Below are positions 16,036 through 24,318 of a stretch of 64,000 nt of DNA, one piece after another. How positions within the stretch are numbered: position 1 is the stretch's first letter; each line of letters begins with the position of its first letter. This DNA comes from Bacillus cabrialesii (GTDB taxonomy: Bacteria; Bacillota; Bacilli; Bacillales; Bacillaceae): positions 1,595,001 to 1,659,000 of the forward strand of contig NZ_CP096889.1 of assembly GCF_004124315.2 (NCBI RefSeq), in the 5' to 3' direction. Position numbers and translations under genes: made by a program. Below the pieces are notes generated by a model, which was given only the letters and a program-made list of their open reading frames with translations, made no database searches and was not told where the DNA came from.

Positions 16036-16971
16036 ATGTTTCAACACAAGACAGTACTTCTTCGAGAAACCGTAGACGGGCTCAATATTAAACCGGACGG
16101 TACATATGTAGACTGCACACTCGGCGGGGCTGGGCACAGTACATATTTATTGCAGCAGTTATCCGAAAAGGGGCGTTTAATCGCTTTCGACCAAGATGAT
16201 ACGGCATTACAGCATGCGAAAGAAACGCTGTCCGATTATAAAGGGCAGCTCATTCTGATGAAAAGTAATTTCAGGTATTTAAAAGAATGTTTGAATGAAC
16301 AAGGCATTACAGAAGTAGACGGTATTTTATTTGATTTAGGGGTGTCTTCTCCGCAGCTGGATACACCGGAACGCGGATTCAGTTACCATCATGACGCACC
16401 GTTGGACATGAGGATGGACCAGTCGGCCACGCTTACGGCGAAAGAGGTCGTTAATGAATGGCGCTATGAGGATCTCGTCCGTATCTTCTTTAAATACGGC
16501 GAAGAGAAATTCAGCAAACAGATCGCCAGAAAAATTGAGGAGGCAAGAATCAAATCTCCTATTCAAACTACGGGCCAACTGGTCGATCTAATAAAAGACG
16601 CGATTCCCGCTCCAGCGAGAAGGAGCGGCGGACATCCCGCTAAACGCGTGTTTCAGGCAATCAGAATTGCCGTGAACGATGAACTTAAGGTGTTTGAAGA
16701 GGCTTTGGAGCAGGCAATTGAGGTGCTGAAGCCAGGAGGAAGGGTATCAGTCATTACCTTCCACTCGCTTGAAGACAGAATTTGCAAAACCACTTTTAAA
16801 GAAAAGTCGTCACTTCCGGAACTTCCTCCGGGTCTTCCTGTTATACCGGAAGAGTTTGAACCGGAGCTGAAGCTCATCACGCGAAAACCGATTACTGCAT
16901 CTCAAGAAGAGCTTGAAGAAAACAACCGGGCTCGTTCTGCGAAGCTTCGGATTGCCGAAAAAAGAAAATAA
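16036..16971 (+). CDS. rsmH: RsmH (MraW), 16S rRNA m4C methyltransferase
   Basis: Encodes 311 residues. ATG at 16036 follows AAAGGTGGGA; an upstream in-frame ATG precedes that site. It shows the SAM motif VDCTLGGAGHS (about 29-39), a DFDLGVSSPQLDTPERGFSY-like segment, and FHSLEDRICK in the C-terminal part. It methylates N4 of cytidine 1402 (E. coli numbering) in the 30S decoding centre. Its place between mraZ and ftsL is conserved across bacteria. Confidence 0.96.
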   Translation: MFQHKTVLLRETVDGLNIKPDGTYVDCTLGGAGHSTYLLQQLSEKGRLIAFDQDDTALQHAKETLSDYKGQLILMKSNFRYLKECLNEQGITEVDGILFDLGVSSPQLDTPERGFSYHHDAPLDMRMDQSATLTAKEVVNEWRYEDLVRIFFKYGEEKFSKQIARKIEEARIKSPIQTTGQLVDLIKDAIPAPARRSGGHPAKRVFQAIRIAVNDELKVFEEALEQAIEVLKPGGRVSVITFHSLEDRICKTTFKEKSSLPELPPGLPVIPEEFEPELKLITRKPITASQEELEENNRARSAKLRIAEKRK

Positions 16972-17010
16972 CGAAACGCGAACGCATAATTAAAAGGAGG
17001 TCATCAGCCT

Positions 17011-17364
17011 ATGAGCAATTTAGCTTACCAACCAGAGAAACAGCAGCGGCATGCGATCAGTCCTGAGAAAAAAGTGATTGTCAAAAAAAGGGCTTCCATT
17101 ACTCTCGGAGAAAAAGTGCTCCTTGTCCTCTTTGCTGCGGCGGTGCTCAGTGTATCGCTTTTGATCGTATCAAAGGCGTATGCTGCATATCAAACCAATA
17201 TTGAGGTGCAAAAGCTTGAGGAGCAAATTTCATCCGAAAACAAGCAAATTGGTGACCTCGAAAAAAACGTTGCTGATTTAAGCAAACCGCAGCGTATTAT
17301 GGACATTGCGAAAAAGAACGGCTTGAATTTAAAAGATAAAAAAGTGAAAAACATACAGGAATGA
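17011..17364 (+). CDS. ftsL: FtsL, divisome bitopic membrane protein
   Basis: Encodes 117 residues from ATG after AAAAGGAGGTCATC. It has a basic cytoplasmic tail (about 1-35), one transmembrane helix (about 36-56, VLLVLFAAAVLSVSLLIV) and an extracellular coiled coil (about 62-110). FtsL pairs with DivIC and DivIB and activates septal synthesis by PBP2B-FtsW; in B. subtilis it is unstable and controlled by proteolysis (literature). pbpB begins 5 bp after its stop. Confidence 0.95.
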   Translation: MSNLAYQPEKQQRHAISPEKKVIVKKRASITLGEKVLLVLFAAAVLSVSLLIVSKAYAAYQTNIEVQKLEEQISSENKQIGDLEKNVADLSKPQRIMDIAKKNGLNLKDKKVKNIQE

Positions 17365-17369
17365 TTCAA

Positions 17370-19511
17370 ATGCCAAAAAAGAATAAATTTATGAATAGAG
17401 GAGCAGCGATTCTAAGTATTTGTTTCGCTCTCTTTTTCTTTGTCATCCTGGGGAGAATGGCATATATTCAAATAACCGGAAAAGCGGACGGCGAAGTGCT
17501 TGCGACAAAAGCGACAGAGCAGCATGAAAAGAAGCGAACCATCGAAGCAAGCCGCGGCTCGATTTTAGACCGAAAAGGAAAAGTGATTGCAGAGGACACA
17601 GCGACGTATAAGCTGATTGCGATTCTCGATAAAAAAATGACCACTGATAAAAAGCATCCTCAGCATGTCGTAAACAAAGAATCGACAGCGGAAGCCTTGT
17701 CTAAAGTAATAAAAATGGACAAGGCCGATATTCTTGATATCTTAAATAAGGATGTAAAACAAGTCGAGTTCGGCTCAGCGGGCCGGGATATTACGTATTC
17801 GCAAAAGCAAAAAATTGAAAAGCTGAAACTCCCGGGCATTTCATTTTTACGTGATACGAAACGGTACTATCCAAACGGTATTTTCGCATCCAATTTAATC
17901 GGCTATGCTGAGGTTGATCAAAAAACAAATGAAATTTCAGGCGCGATGGGATTAGAAAAAGTGCTGGACAATTATTTGAAGGAGCGGGACGGATATGTGA
18001 CATATGAAAGCGACAAATCCGGCTGGGAGCTCCCGAACAGCAAAAATAAAATTACAGCGCCAAAAAATGGTGACAATGTATATTTAACCATTGACCAGAA
18101 AATTCAAACCTTTTTGGAAGACAGCATGACGAAAGTGGAGAAGAAGTATAATCCGAAAAAAATCATGGCCGCAGTCGTTGATCCGAAAACGGGCAAAGTG
18201 CTTGCCATGGGGCAGCGCCCAAGCTTTGATCCCAACACGCGTGATGTGACAAACTACTATAATGATTTGATTTCATATGCGTATGAACCTGGATCCACGA
18301 TGAAGATCTTTACCCTTGCTGCTGCGATGCAGGAAAACGTGTTTAATGCGAATGAACAATATAAATCAGGTACATTTGAAGTTGGCGGGGAACCTGTAAG
18401 GGACCATAATAGAGGTATAGGCTGGGGGCCGACAACCTATCATGACGGCGTCCTAAGGTCGTCGAATGTTGCATTTGCGAAACTGGCGAAAGAAAAGCTG
18501 GGGTATGACCGCCTCAATCAATATTTACACAAGTTCAATTTTTATCAAAAAACAGATATTGATTTGCCTGGAGAAGTCTCCAGTAAAATCAACTTTAAAT
18601 ATGAATTTGATAAAGCGTCAACTGCATATGGCCAAGCGTCTGCTGTTACACCTATTCAGCAGCTTCAGGCCGCAACGGCAATTGCGAATGACGGCAAAAT
18701 GATGAAACCTTATGTGATTGACCATATCGTTGATGCCGATAAAGATAAAACCGTCTATCAAAATAAGCCGGAATCAGCCGGAACCCCAATTTCTGCAAGC
18801 ACGGCGAAAAAAGTGCGGGATATATTGGGAGAAGTCGTTACATCGAAGATCGGAACAGGGCAAGCTTATAAAATCGAAGGTTTTGATGTTGCTGGGAAAA
18901 CAGGTACTGCGCAAATAGCCGGTAAAGGCGGATATTTAGATGGCACAGATAACTATATCTTTTCGTTTATGGGTATGGCACCAAAAGATGATCCTGAGCT
19001 TTTAATTTATGTTGCTGTACAGCAGCCGCAGTTAAAAGCAGGACAGAGCAGTTCAGACCCAGTATCAGAAATCTTCAACCCAACAATGAAAAACAGCCTG
19101 CACTACCTAAACATCGAACCAACTGAAAAATCTGACTCAGATAAGGAAGAAACAAAAGCGCAGACGATGCCTGATTTAACAGATCAAACCGTAACTACTG
19201 CTCAAAAGAAAGCAAAAGAAGAGAATCTTACACCGATTGTCATCGGCAGTGATGTCGCTGTAAAAGAACAGTATCCGAAAGCGGATGAGGAAGTTCTCAC
19301 CAATCAGAAGGTTTTCCTAAAAACAGGCGGCAAAATCAAAATGCCTGATATGACAGGGTGGTCGAGAAGAGAGGTTCTTCAATACGGCGAGCTCGCGGGA
19401 ATTCATATTGAAGTAAACGGGCAAGGCTACGCTGTCAGCCAAAGCGTTAAGAAGGACAAAGAAATCAAAGACAAAACCGTAATCAAGGTTAAGTTTAAAA
19501 ATCCTGATTAA
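17370..19511 (+). CDS. pbpB: PBP2B, class B penicillin-binding protein for septation
   Basis: Encodes 713 residues from ATG 17370. An ATG at 17361 directly abuts the CAGGA site and is therefore too close; the later start also places the active serine at 309 (SxxK in YEPGSTMKIF), the number used in the literature. It has an N-terminal membrane anchor, a dimerisation domain, a transpeptidase domain with a KTGTAQ motif near residue 510, and two C-terminal PASTA repeats (about 595-713). It is the essential division transpeptidase that works with FtsW. A terminator separates it from its sporulation paralogue spoVD. Confidence 0.95.
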   Translation: MPKKNKFMNRGAAILSICFALFFFVILGRMAYIQITGKADGEVLATKATEQHEKKRTIEASRGSILDRKGKVIAEDTATYKLIAILDKKMTTDKKHPQHVVNKESTAEALSKVIKMDKADILDILNKDVKQVEFGSAGRDITYSQKQKIEKLKLPGISFLRDTKRYYPNGIFASNLIGYAEVDQKTNEISGAMGLEKVLDNYLKERDGYVTYESDKSGWELPNSKNKITAPKNGDNVYLTIDQKIQTFLEDSMTKVEKKYNPKKIMAAVVDPKTGKVLAMGQRPSFDPNTRDVTNYYNDLISYAYEPGSTMKIFTLAAAMQENVFNANEQYKSGTFEVGGEPVRDHNRGIGWGPTTYHDGVLRSSNVAFAKLAKEKLGYDRLNQYLHKFNFYQKTDIDLPGEVSSKINFKYEFDKASTAYGQASAVTPIQQLQAATAIANDGKMMKPYVIDHIVDADKDKTVYQNKPESAGTPISASTAKKVRDILGEVVTSKIGTGQAYKIEGFDVAGKTGTAQIAGKGGYLDGTDNYIFSFMGMAPKDDPELLIYVAVQQPQLKAGQSSSDPVSEIFNPTMKNSLHYLNIEPTEKSDSDKEETKAQTMPDLTDQTVTTAQKKAKEENLTPIVIGSDVAVKEQYPKADEEVLTNQKVFLKTGGKIKMPDMTGWSRREVLQYGELAGIHIEVNGQGYAVSQSVKKDKEIKDKTVIKVKFKNPD

Positions 19512-19549
19512 AAAGAAAGCTTGCGTTATGCAGGCTTTCTTTTTTTTTA
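19511..19549 (+). terminator. Terminator after pbpB
   Basis: AAAGAAAGC... / ...GCTTTCTTT stem with interior bases, followed by about nine T residues. It ends the vegetative pbpB transcript before spoVD. Confidence 0.85.
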
Positions 19550-19572
19550 TACCTACAGAGGAGCATCGTTCT

Positions 19573-19597
19573 ACCTGTCCAATGACAGGCATAAAAT
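19573..19597 (+). promoter_or_regulatory. Candidate SigE promoter of spoVD with SpoIIID boxes
   Basis: GCATAAAAT (19589-19597) resembles the SigE -10. Just upstream is an inverted repeat CCTGTC/GACAGG. Its - strand half (19573-19582) reads TTGGACAGGT, a perfect fit to the SpoIIID consensus WWRRACARNY. The + strand half (19581-19590) fits at 9 of 10. Binding here would cover the -35/-10 spacer and so repress, which agrees with spoVD being a SigE gene repressed by SpoIIID. Confidence 0.6.
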
Positions 19598-19629
19598 GAA
19601 ACAAGCCTAAATAAGGAGTGAACGGTCTC

Positions 19630-21570
19630 TTGCGCGTCTCGAATGTAACGGTTAGAAAACGTTTATTATTTGTTTTGCTTTTTGGCGTGATCGTGTTTCT
19701 GATCATTGATACAAGGCTGGGGTATGTTCAGTTTGTGATGGGCGAAAAACTGACTTCGCTGGCGAAAGATTCATGGAGCCGGAATTTGCCGTTTGAGCCG
19801 GAGAGAGGCGAAATTCTGGATCGGAACGGTGTGAAGCTCGCAACAAACAAAAGCGCGCCGACCGTATTCGTCGTGCCGCGCCAAGTTCAGAATCCGATGA
19901 AAACGAGCAAGCAGCTTGCGGCGGTTTTAAACATGTCAGAAGAAAAAGTATATAAGCATGTGACAAAAAAAGCGTCAATCGAAAAGATAACGCCAGAAGG
20001 AAGAAAAATTTCCAATGAGAAGGCGAAGGAAATCAAAGCGCTTGATTTAAAAGGTGTGTATGTTGCGGAGGACAGTATCCGCCATTACCCGTTCGGCAGC
20101 TTTCTATCTCATGTGCTTGGATTTGCGGGAATTGACAATCAAGGGCTCCTTGGACTTGAAGCCTATTACGATGATGATTTAAAAGGAGAAAAGGGTTCTG
20201 TTAAGTTTTATACAGATGCCAAGGGGAAGAAAATGCCTGATGAAGCGGATGACTATACACCGCCTAAGGACGGGCTTGATATGAAGCTGACAGTGGATTC
20301 AAAGGTTCAGACGATAATGGAAAGAGAGCTTGATAACGCTGAAGCGAAATATCACCCGGACGGTATGATTGCCGTGGCTATGAATCCGAAAAACGGAGAA
20401 ATATTAGGAATGTCCAGCAGGCCTGACTTTGATCCGGCTAATTACCAATCCGTCGATCCGTCCGTCTACAATCGGAATCTGCCGGTATGGAGCACGTATG
20501 AGCCTGGATCTACTTTTAAAATTATTACACTTGCAGCAGCTCTTGAAGAGCAAAAGGTAAATTTGAAACGTGATCAATTTTATGATAAAGGGCATGCGGA
20601 GGTGGATGGAGCAAGACTGCGGTGCTGGAAAAGAGGCGGACATGGGCTGCAGACGTATCTTGAAGTTGTACAGAACTCCTGCAACCCGGGGTTTGTGGAA
20701 TTGGGCGAGCGGTTAGGGAAGGATAAGCTTTTCAAATATATCAAAGACTTCGGTTTCGGCCAAAAAACGGGAATTGATCTGCAAGGCGAGGGAACAGGAA
20801 TCTTATTCCCGCTTGACAGAGTAGGCCCGGTCGAGCAAGCGACTACGGCTTTCGGGCAGGGGGTATCTGTCACGCCGATTCAGCAGGTTGCAGCCGTATC
20901 TGCCGCTGTAAACGGAGGGACGCTCTACACACCTTATATTGCAAAGGAATGGATCGACCCTGTAACAAAAAAAACAGTCAAAAAACAATCACCAATCGCA
21001 AAGAAACAAGTTATTTCTGAGGAAACATCCAAACAAATCCGCTATGCACTAGAAAGTGTTGTTGCGGAAGGCACCGGCCGCAATGCATTTGTAGAAGGAT
21101 ATCGTGTCGGAGGAAAAACAGGAACTGCACAAAAGGTTAAAGATGGAAAATACCTTGAGAACAACCATATTGTATCATTTATCGGTTTCGCGCCAGCTGA
21201 TGATCCGAGTCTAGTCGTCTACGTTGCGGTGGATAACCCGAAAGGCACGATTCAGTTTGGCGGAACGGTTGCAGCGCCTATTGTCGGGAATATTATGAGA
21301 GACAGCCTGCCGGAGATTGGTGTGAAGCCCCGGAAAAATCAAATCGAGAAAAAATATCAATGGAACGACACAAAAACAATAGAAGTTCCGAATGTTGTAG
21401 GGATGTCTGTCTCAGATCTTGAGTCACTTTTGGTGAATCTCAATGTGGATGCTTCCGGGAAAGGAAGCAAAATCGTAAAACAATCGCCAGCTGCCGGAAC
21501 GAAAGTAAAAGAGGGCTCAAAGATACGCGTTTATTTGACTGAAGAAGATGAAAAGGAGGCAGCCGATTGA
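19630..21570 (+). CDS. spoVD: SpoVD, sporulation class B penicillin-binding protein
   Basis: Encodes 646 residues from TTG 19630 after AAGGAG; the nearer GTG 19618 abuts that site. It has an N-terminal membrane anchor, a dimerisation domain, a transpeptidase domain with nucleophile Ser294 (YEPGSTFKII) and KTGTAQ (about 493-498), and one C-terminal PASTA domain (about 580-640). Cys332 and Cys351 flank a short loop; this pair forms a disulfide reduced by StoA to switch the enzyme on (literature). It makes spore cortex peptidoglycan with SpoVE in the mother-cell-derived membrane. It is a tandem paralogue of pbpB. Confidence 0.95.
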   Translation: MRVSNVTVRKRLLFVLLFGVIVFLIIDTRLGYVQFVMGEKLTSLAKDSWSRNLPFEPERGEILDRNGVKLATNKSAPTVFVVPRQVQNPMKTSKQLAAVLNMSEEKVYKHVTKKASIEKITPEGRKISNEKAKEIKALDLKGVYVAEDSIRHYPFGSFLSHVLGFAGIDNQGLLGLEAYYDDDLKGEKGSVKFYTDAKGKKMPDEADDYTPPKDGLDMKLTVDSKVQTIMERELDNAEAKYHPDGMIAVAMNPKNGEILGMSSRPDFDPANYQSVDPSVYNRNLPVWSTYEPGSTFKIITLAAALEEQKVNLKRDQFYDKGHAEVDGARLRCWKRGGHGLQTYLEVVQNSCNPGFVELGERLGKDKLFKYIKDFGFGQKTGIDLQGEGTGILFPLDRVGPVEQATTAFGQGVSVTPIQQVAAVSAAVNGGTLYTPYIAKEWIDPVTKKTVKKQSPIAKKQVISEETSKQIRYALESVVAEGTGRNAFVEGYRVGGKTGTAQKVKDGKYLENNHIVSFIGFAPADDPSLVVYVAVDNPKGTIQFGGTVAAPIVGNIMRDSLPEIGVKPRKNQIEKKYQWNDTKTIEVPNVVGMSVSDLESLLVNLNVDASGKGSKIVKQSPAAGTKVKEGSKIRVYLTEEDEKEAAD

Positions 21571-21595
21571 TTCGGGCTGCCTATTATTTTATTGG
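21558..21595 (+). terminator. Probable terminator at the end of spoVD
   Basis: GGCAGCC / GGGCTGCC pair across the spoVD stop codon, followed by CTATTATTTTATT. The T tract is interrupted, so termination may be partial. Confidence 0.6.
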
Positions 21596-21747
21596 AGAGA
21601 AAAAATGCTGATATCTTTCAAGATTAGCTGGATGTATCCTTTTATTTACGCTAAAATATGAACTGTATGCTTAAAATCATTATTATATCATTTGACGTGA
21701 CTTCAATGATAAAAAGAACGAATTAGAATGTTGAGAGGTTTGATACG

Positions 21748-23232
21748 ATGAAACTTACAAAGCTGCTTACATACTTAACAACCGAACCTTCTGTAAACGA
21801 TTCACAAGACCCTGAAATAACTTCAATTGAGATGGACTCCAGGGAAGTAAAGAAAGGGAGTCTTTTTGTATGTGTAAAAGGGTATACGGTGGATGGCCAC
21901 GATTTTGCGCATAAAGCAGTCGAAAGCGGCGCAGCGGCTATTGTGGCAGAAAGAGAGCTTGATGTGGATGTGCCTGTTATTATTGTCCGCCAGTCGCTGC
22001 GTGCGCTCAGCGTTTTGTCTGATGCGTTTTACGGACAGCCGACAAAGAAGCTTCAGCTGATTGGGATAACAGGGACAAACGGCAAAACATCAACGACCCA
22101 CATGGTCGATGAGATTCTGAAAAAAGCGGGAAAACGCACAGGCTTAATCGGCACAATGTACATGAAAATCGGCGAGGAAACACTTCCCGTTAAAAACACG
22201 ACTCCTGAAAGCGTGACGCTGCAGAAAACGTTTAAGAAAATGAATGACAAGCAAGTAGACACTGCCATCATGGAAGTTTCTTCTCACGCTTTGTCTTTGG
22301 GACGTGTTCATGGCTGTGATTACGATATTGCCGTGTTTACGAATTTAACGCAGGACCATCTGGACTATCATAAAACGATGGATGAGTACCGACAGGCAAA
22401 AAGCCTGCTCTTTTCTCAGCTTGGCGGAGCTTTCAACCATGAACATCCAAAGCGTGCCGTACTGAACGCTGACGATGAGGCGAGCGCTTATTTTGAAAAG
22501 GTAACAGCAGCGCATATCTCTACATACGGAATTAAAAACAATGCTGACGTGATGGCGAAGAACATCACGATCACTGCGCAGGGCACAAGCTTTGATCTTG
22601 TGACAAACAAAGGCACTAAGCACATTACGATGTCGCTCGTCGGGCAATTTAACGTGTATAACGTGCTGGCAGCTGTTGCAACATGTATTGCAGCGGGCAT
22701 ACCGTTTGAAATCATCACTGAAGCTGTTGAAGAATTGCAAGGCGTAAGAGGCCGATTTGAACTGGTCAATCAGCAGCAGGAGTTTCCAGTCATTGTGGAT
22801 TACGCGCATACGCCGGACAGCCTTGAAAATGTGCTGAAGACTTGCAGAGACATGACGGAAGGAAAGCTTTTTGTTGTTGTCGGCTGCGGGGGAGACAGAG
22901 ATAAGACGAAACGCCCGAAAATGGCTAAAATCGCTGTGGAGCTGGCTGACGAACCGATTTTCACTTCAGATAACCCTAGAAGCGAAGATCCTCGCGCGAT
23001 TTTAAAAGATATGGAAGCTGGAGTAGAGAACGCATACTATCACAGCATCGCAAACCGCGAGCAGGCGATCTTTTTCGCGATTGCCAATGCCAAAAAAGGC
23101 GACGTTGTCCTCATTGCCGGAAAAGGGCATGAAACCTATCAGCAGATCGGAAACAAAACTTTCGATTTTGATGATGCTGAAGTGGCGGCTAGAGCCATTG
23201 TCGAACTCAATAAGAATAAGACGAATTCATAG
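21748..23232 (+). CDS. murE: MurE, UDP-MurNAc-tripeptide synthetase (meso-DAP adding)
   Basis: Encodes 494 residues with ATG after TTGAGAGGTTTG. It shows the Mur ligase P-loop GTNGKT (109-114) and the DNPR motif (408-411) that selects meso-diaminopimelate over lysine. It adds meso-DAP to UDP-MurNAc-L-Ala-D-Glu in the cytoplasm. The roughly 180 bp before it hold no clear SigA promoter that I could defend. mraY lies 111 bp downstream, and the gap holds a 32-codon reading frame. Confidence 0.96.
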   Translation: MKLTKLLTYLTTEPSVNDSQDPEITSIEMDSREVKKGSLFVCVKGYTVDGHDFAHKAVESGAAAIVAERELDVDVPVIIVRQSLRALSVLSDAFYGQPTKKLQLIGITGTNGKTSTTHMVDEILKKAGKRTGLIGTMYMKIGEETLPVKNTTPESVTLQKTFKKMNDKQVDTAIMEVSSHALSLGRVHGCDYDIAVFTNLTQDHLDYHKTMDEYRQAKSLLFSQLGGAFNHEHPKRAVLNADDEASAYFEKVTAAHISTYGIKNNADVMAKNITITAQGTSFDLVTNKGTKHITMSLVGQFNVYNVLAAVATCIAAGIPFEIITEAVEELQGVRGRFELVNQQQEFPVIVDYAHTPDSLENVLKTCRDMTEGKLFVVVGCGGDRDKTKRPKMAKIAVELADEPIFTSDNPRSEDPRAILKDMEAGVENAYYHSIANREQAIFFAIANAKKGDVVLIAGKGHETYQQIGNKTFDFDDAEVAARAIVELNKNKTNS

Positions 23233-23252
23233 GAAAGAGATGTTATTGAATA

Positions 23253-23351
23253 ATGGAGCTTGAAAAGATTTTTCATATGGAAAAAAATCATGAATATGAT
23301 AACTACGTATGTCGTTTGAAAGAAACAGGAGGAGAAAAGGACAATGCTTGA
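23253..23351 (+). CDS. Possible 32-codon ORF overlapping the mraY start
   Basis: A reading frame from ATG 23253 gives MELEKIFHMEKNHEY and on to ...GGEKDNA, ending at 23351, 8 bases inside mraY. The predicted peptide is charged, with no membrane segment. The ribosome binding site is poor (AGGAAAGAG is 14-15 nt away). The frame contains the mraY Shine-Dalgarno, so its translation could be coupled to mraY. No known homologue comes to mind, and chance is quite possible. Confidence 0.25.
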   Translation: MELEKIFHMEKNHEYDNYVCRLKETGGEKDNA

Positions 23352-24318
23352 GCAAGTCATTCTGTTTACAATTTTAATGGGGTTTTTAATTAGTGTTCTG
23401 CTCTCTCCGATTCTTATTCCGTTTTTAAGAAGATTAAAATTCGGCCAGAGTATTAGAGAAGAAGGACCGAAATCACATCAGAAAAAATCAGGGACGCCGA
23501 CAATGGGCGGAGTCATGATCATACTTTCTATCATTGTGACAACAATTGTGATGACACAGAAGTTTTCAGAAATAAGCCCGGAAATGGTGCTGCTTCTGTT
23601 TGTTACGCTTGGCTACGGTTTGCTTGGCTTTTTAGATGATTACATCAAGGTCGTCATGAAGCGCAACCTTGGATTGACGTCAAAGCAAAAGCTGATCGGA
23701 CAAATTATCATTGCGGTTGTATTTTATGCCGTGTATCATTACTACAATTTCGCGACAGATATTCGCGTGCCTGGAACTGATTTATCATTTGATCTTGGCT
23801 GGGCGTACTTTATCCTTGTGCTCTTTATGCTTGTCGGCGGATCGAATGCGGTTAACCTGACTGACGGTCTTGACGGTTTATTATCCGGTACGGCTGCGAT
23901 TGCTTTTGGCGCCTTTGCCATCCTTGCATGGAATCAGTCTCAATATGACGTAGCGATTTTCTCAGTTGCCGTTGTCGGTGCGGTACTGGGCTTCCTCGTA
24001 TTTAATGCCCATCCGGCTAAAGTCTTTATGGGAGATACGGGATCACTGGCATTGGGAGGAGCTATTGTTACCATTGCCATTTTAACGAAATTAGAGATCC
24101 TGCTGGTTATCATTGGCGGTGTATTCGTTATCGAGACATTATCCGTTATTCTGCAGGTTATCAGCTTTAAAACGACAGGTAAACGAATCTTTAAAATGAG
24201 TCCGCTTCATCACCATTATGAGCTTGTAGGCTGGTCTGAATGGAGAGTAGTCGTGACATTTTGGGCTGCGGGACTTTTGCTTGCCGTTTTAGGAATTTAC
24301 ATCGAGGTGTGGTTATAA
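23344..24318 (+). CDS. mraY: MraY, phospho-MurNAc-pentapeptide translocase
   Basis: Encodes 324 residues from ATG after ACAGGAGGAGAAAAGG. It is a polytopic membrane enzyme with about ten helices. The family motifs are present: LDDYIKV (about 97-103), NLTDGLDGL (about 175-183) and PLHHHYELVGW (about 288-298). It transfers phospho-MurNAc-pentapeptide to undecaprenyl phosphate, making lipid I. murD starts at the next base after the stop, showing tight coupling. Confidence 0.97.
   Translation: MLEQVILFTILMGFLISVLLSPILIPFLRRLKFGQSIREEGPKSHQKKSGTPTMGGVMIILSIIVTTIVMTQKFSEISPEMVLLLFVTLGYGLLGFLDDYIKVVMKRNLGLTSKQKLIGQIIIAVVFYAVYHYYNFATDIRVPGTDLSFDLGWAYFILVLFMLVGGSNAVNLTDGLDGLLSGTAAIAFGAFAILAWNQSQYDVAIFSVAVVGAVLGFLVFNAHPAKVFMGDTGSLALGGAIVTIAILTKLEILLVIIGGVFVIETLSVILQVISFKTTGKRIFKMSPLHHHYELVGWSEWRVVVTFWAAGLLLAVLGIYIEVWL

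Noticed and set aside
22345..22809. 154-codon - strand frame inside murE
   Set aside because: Shadow of a strongly conserved Mur ligase; Cys- and His-rich nonsense-like protein.
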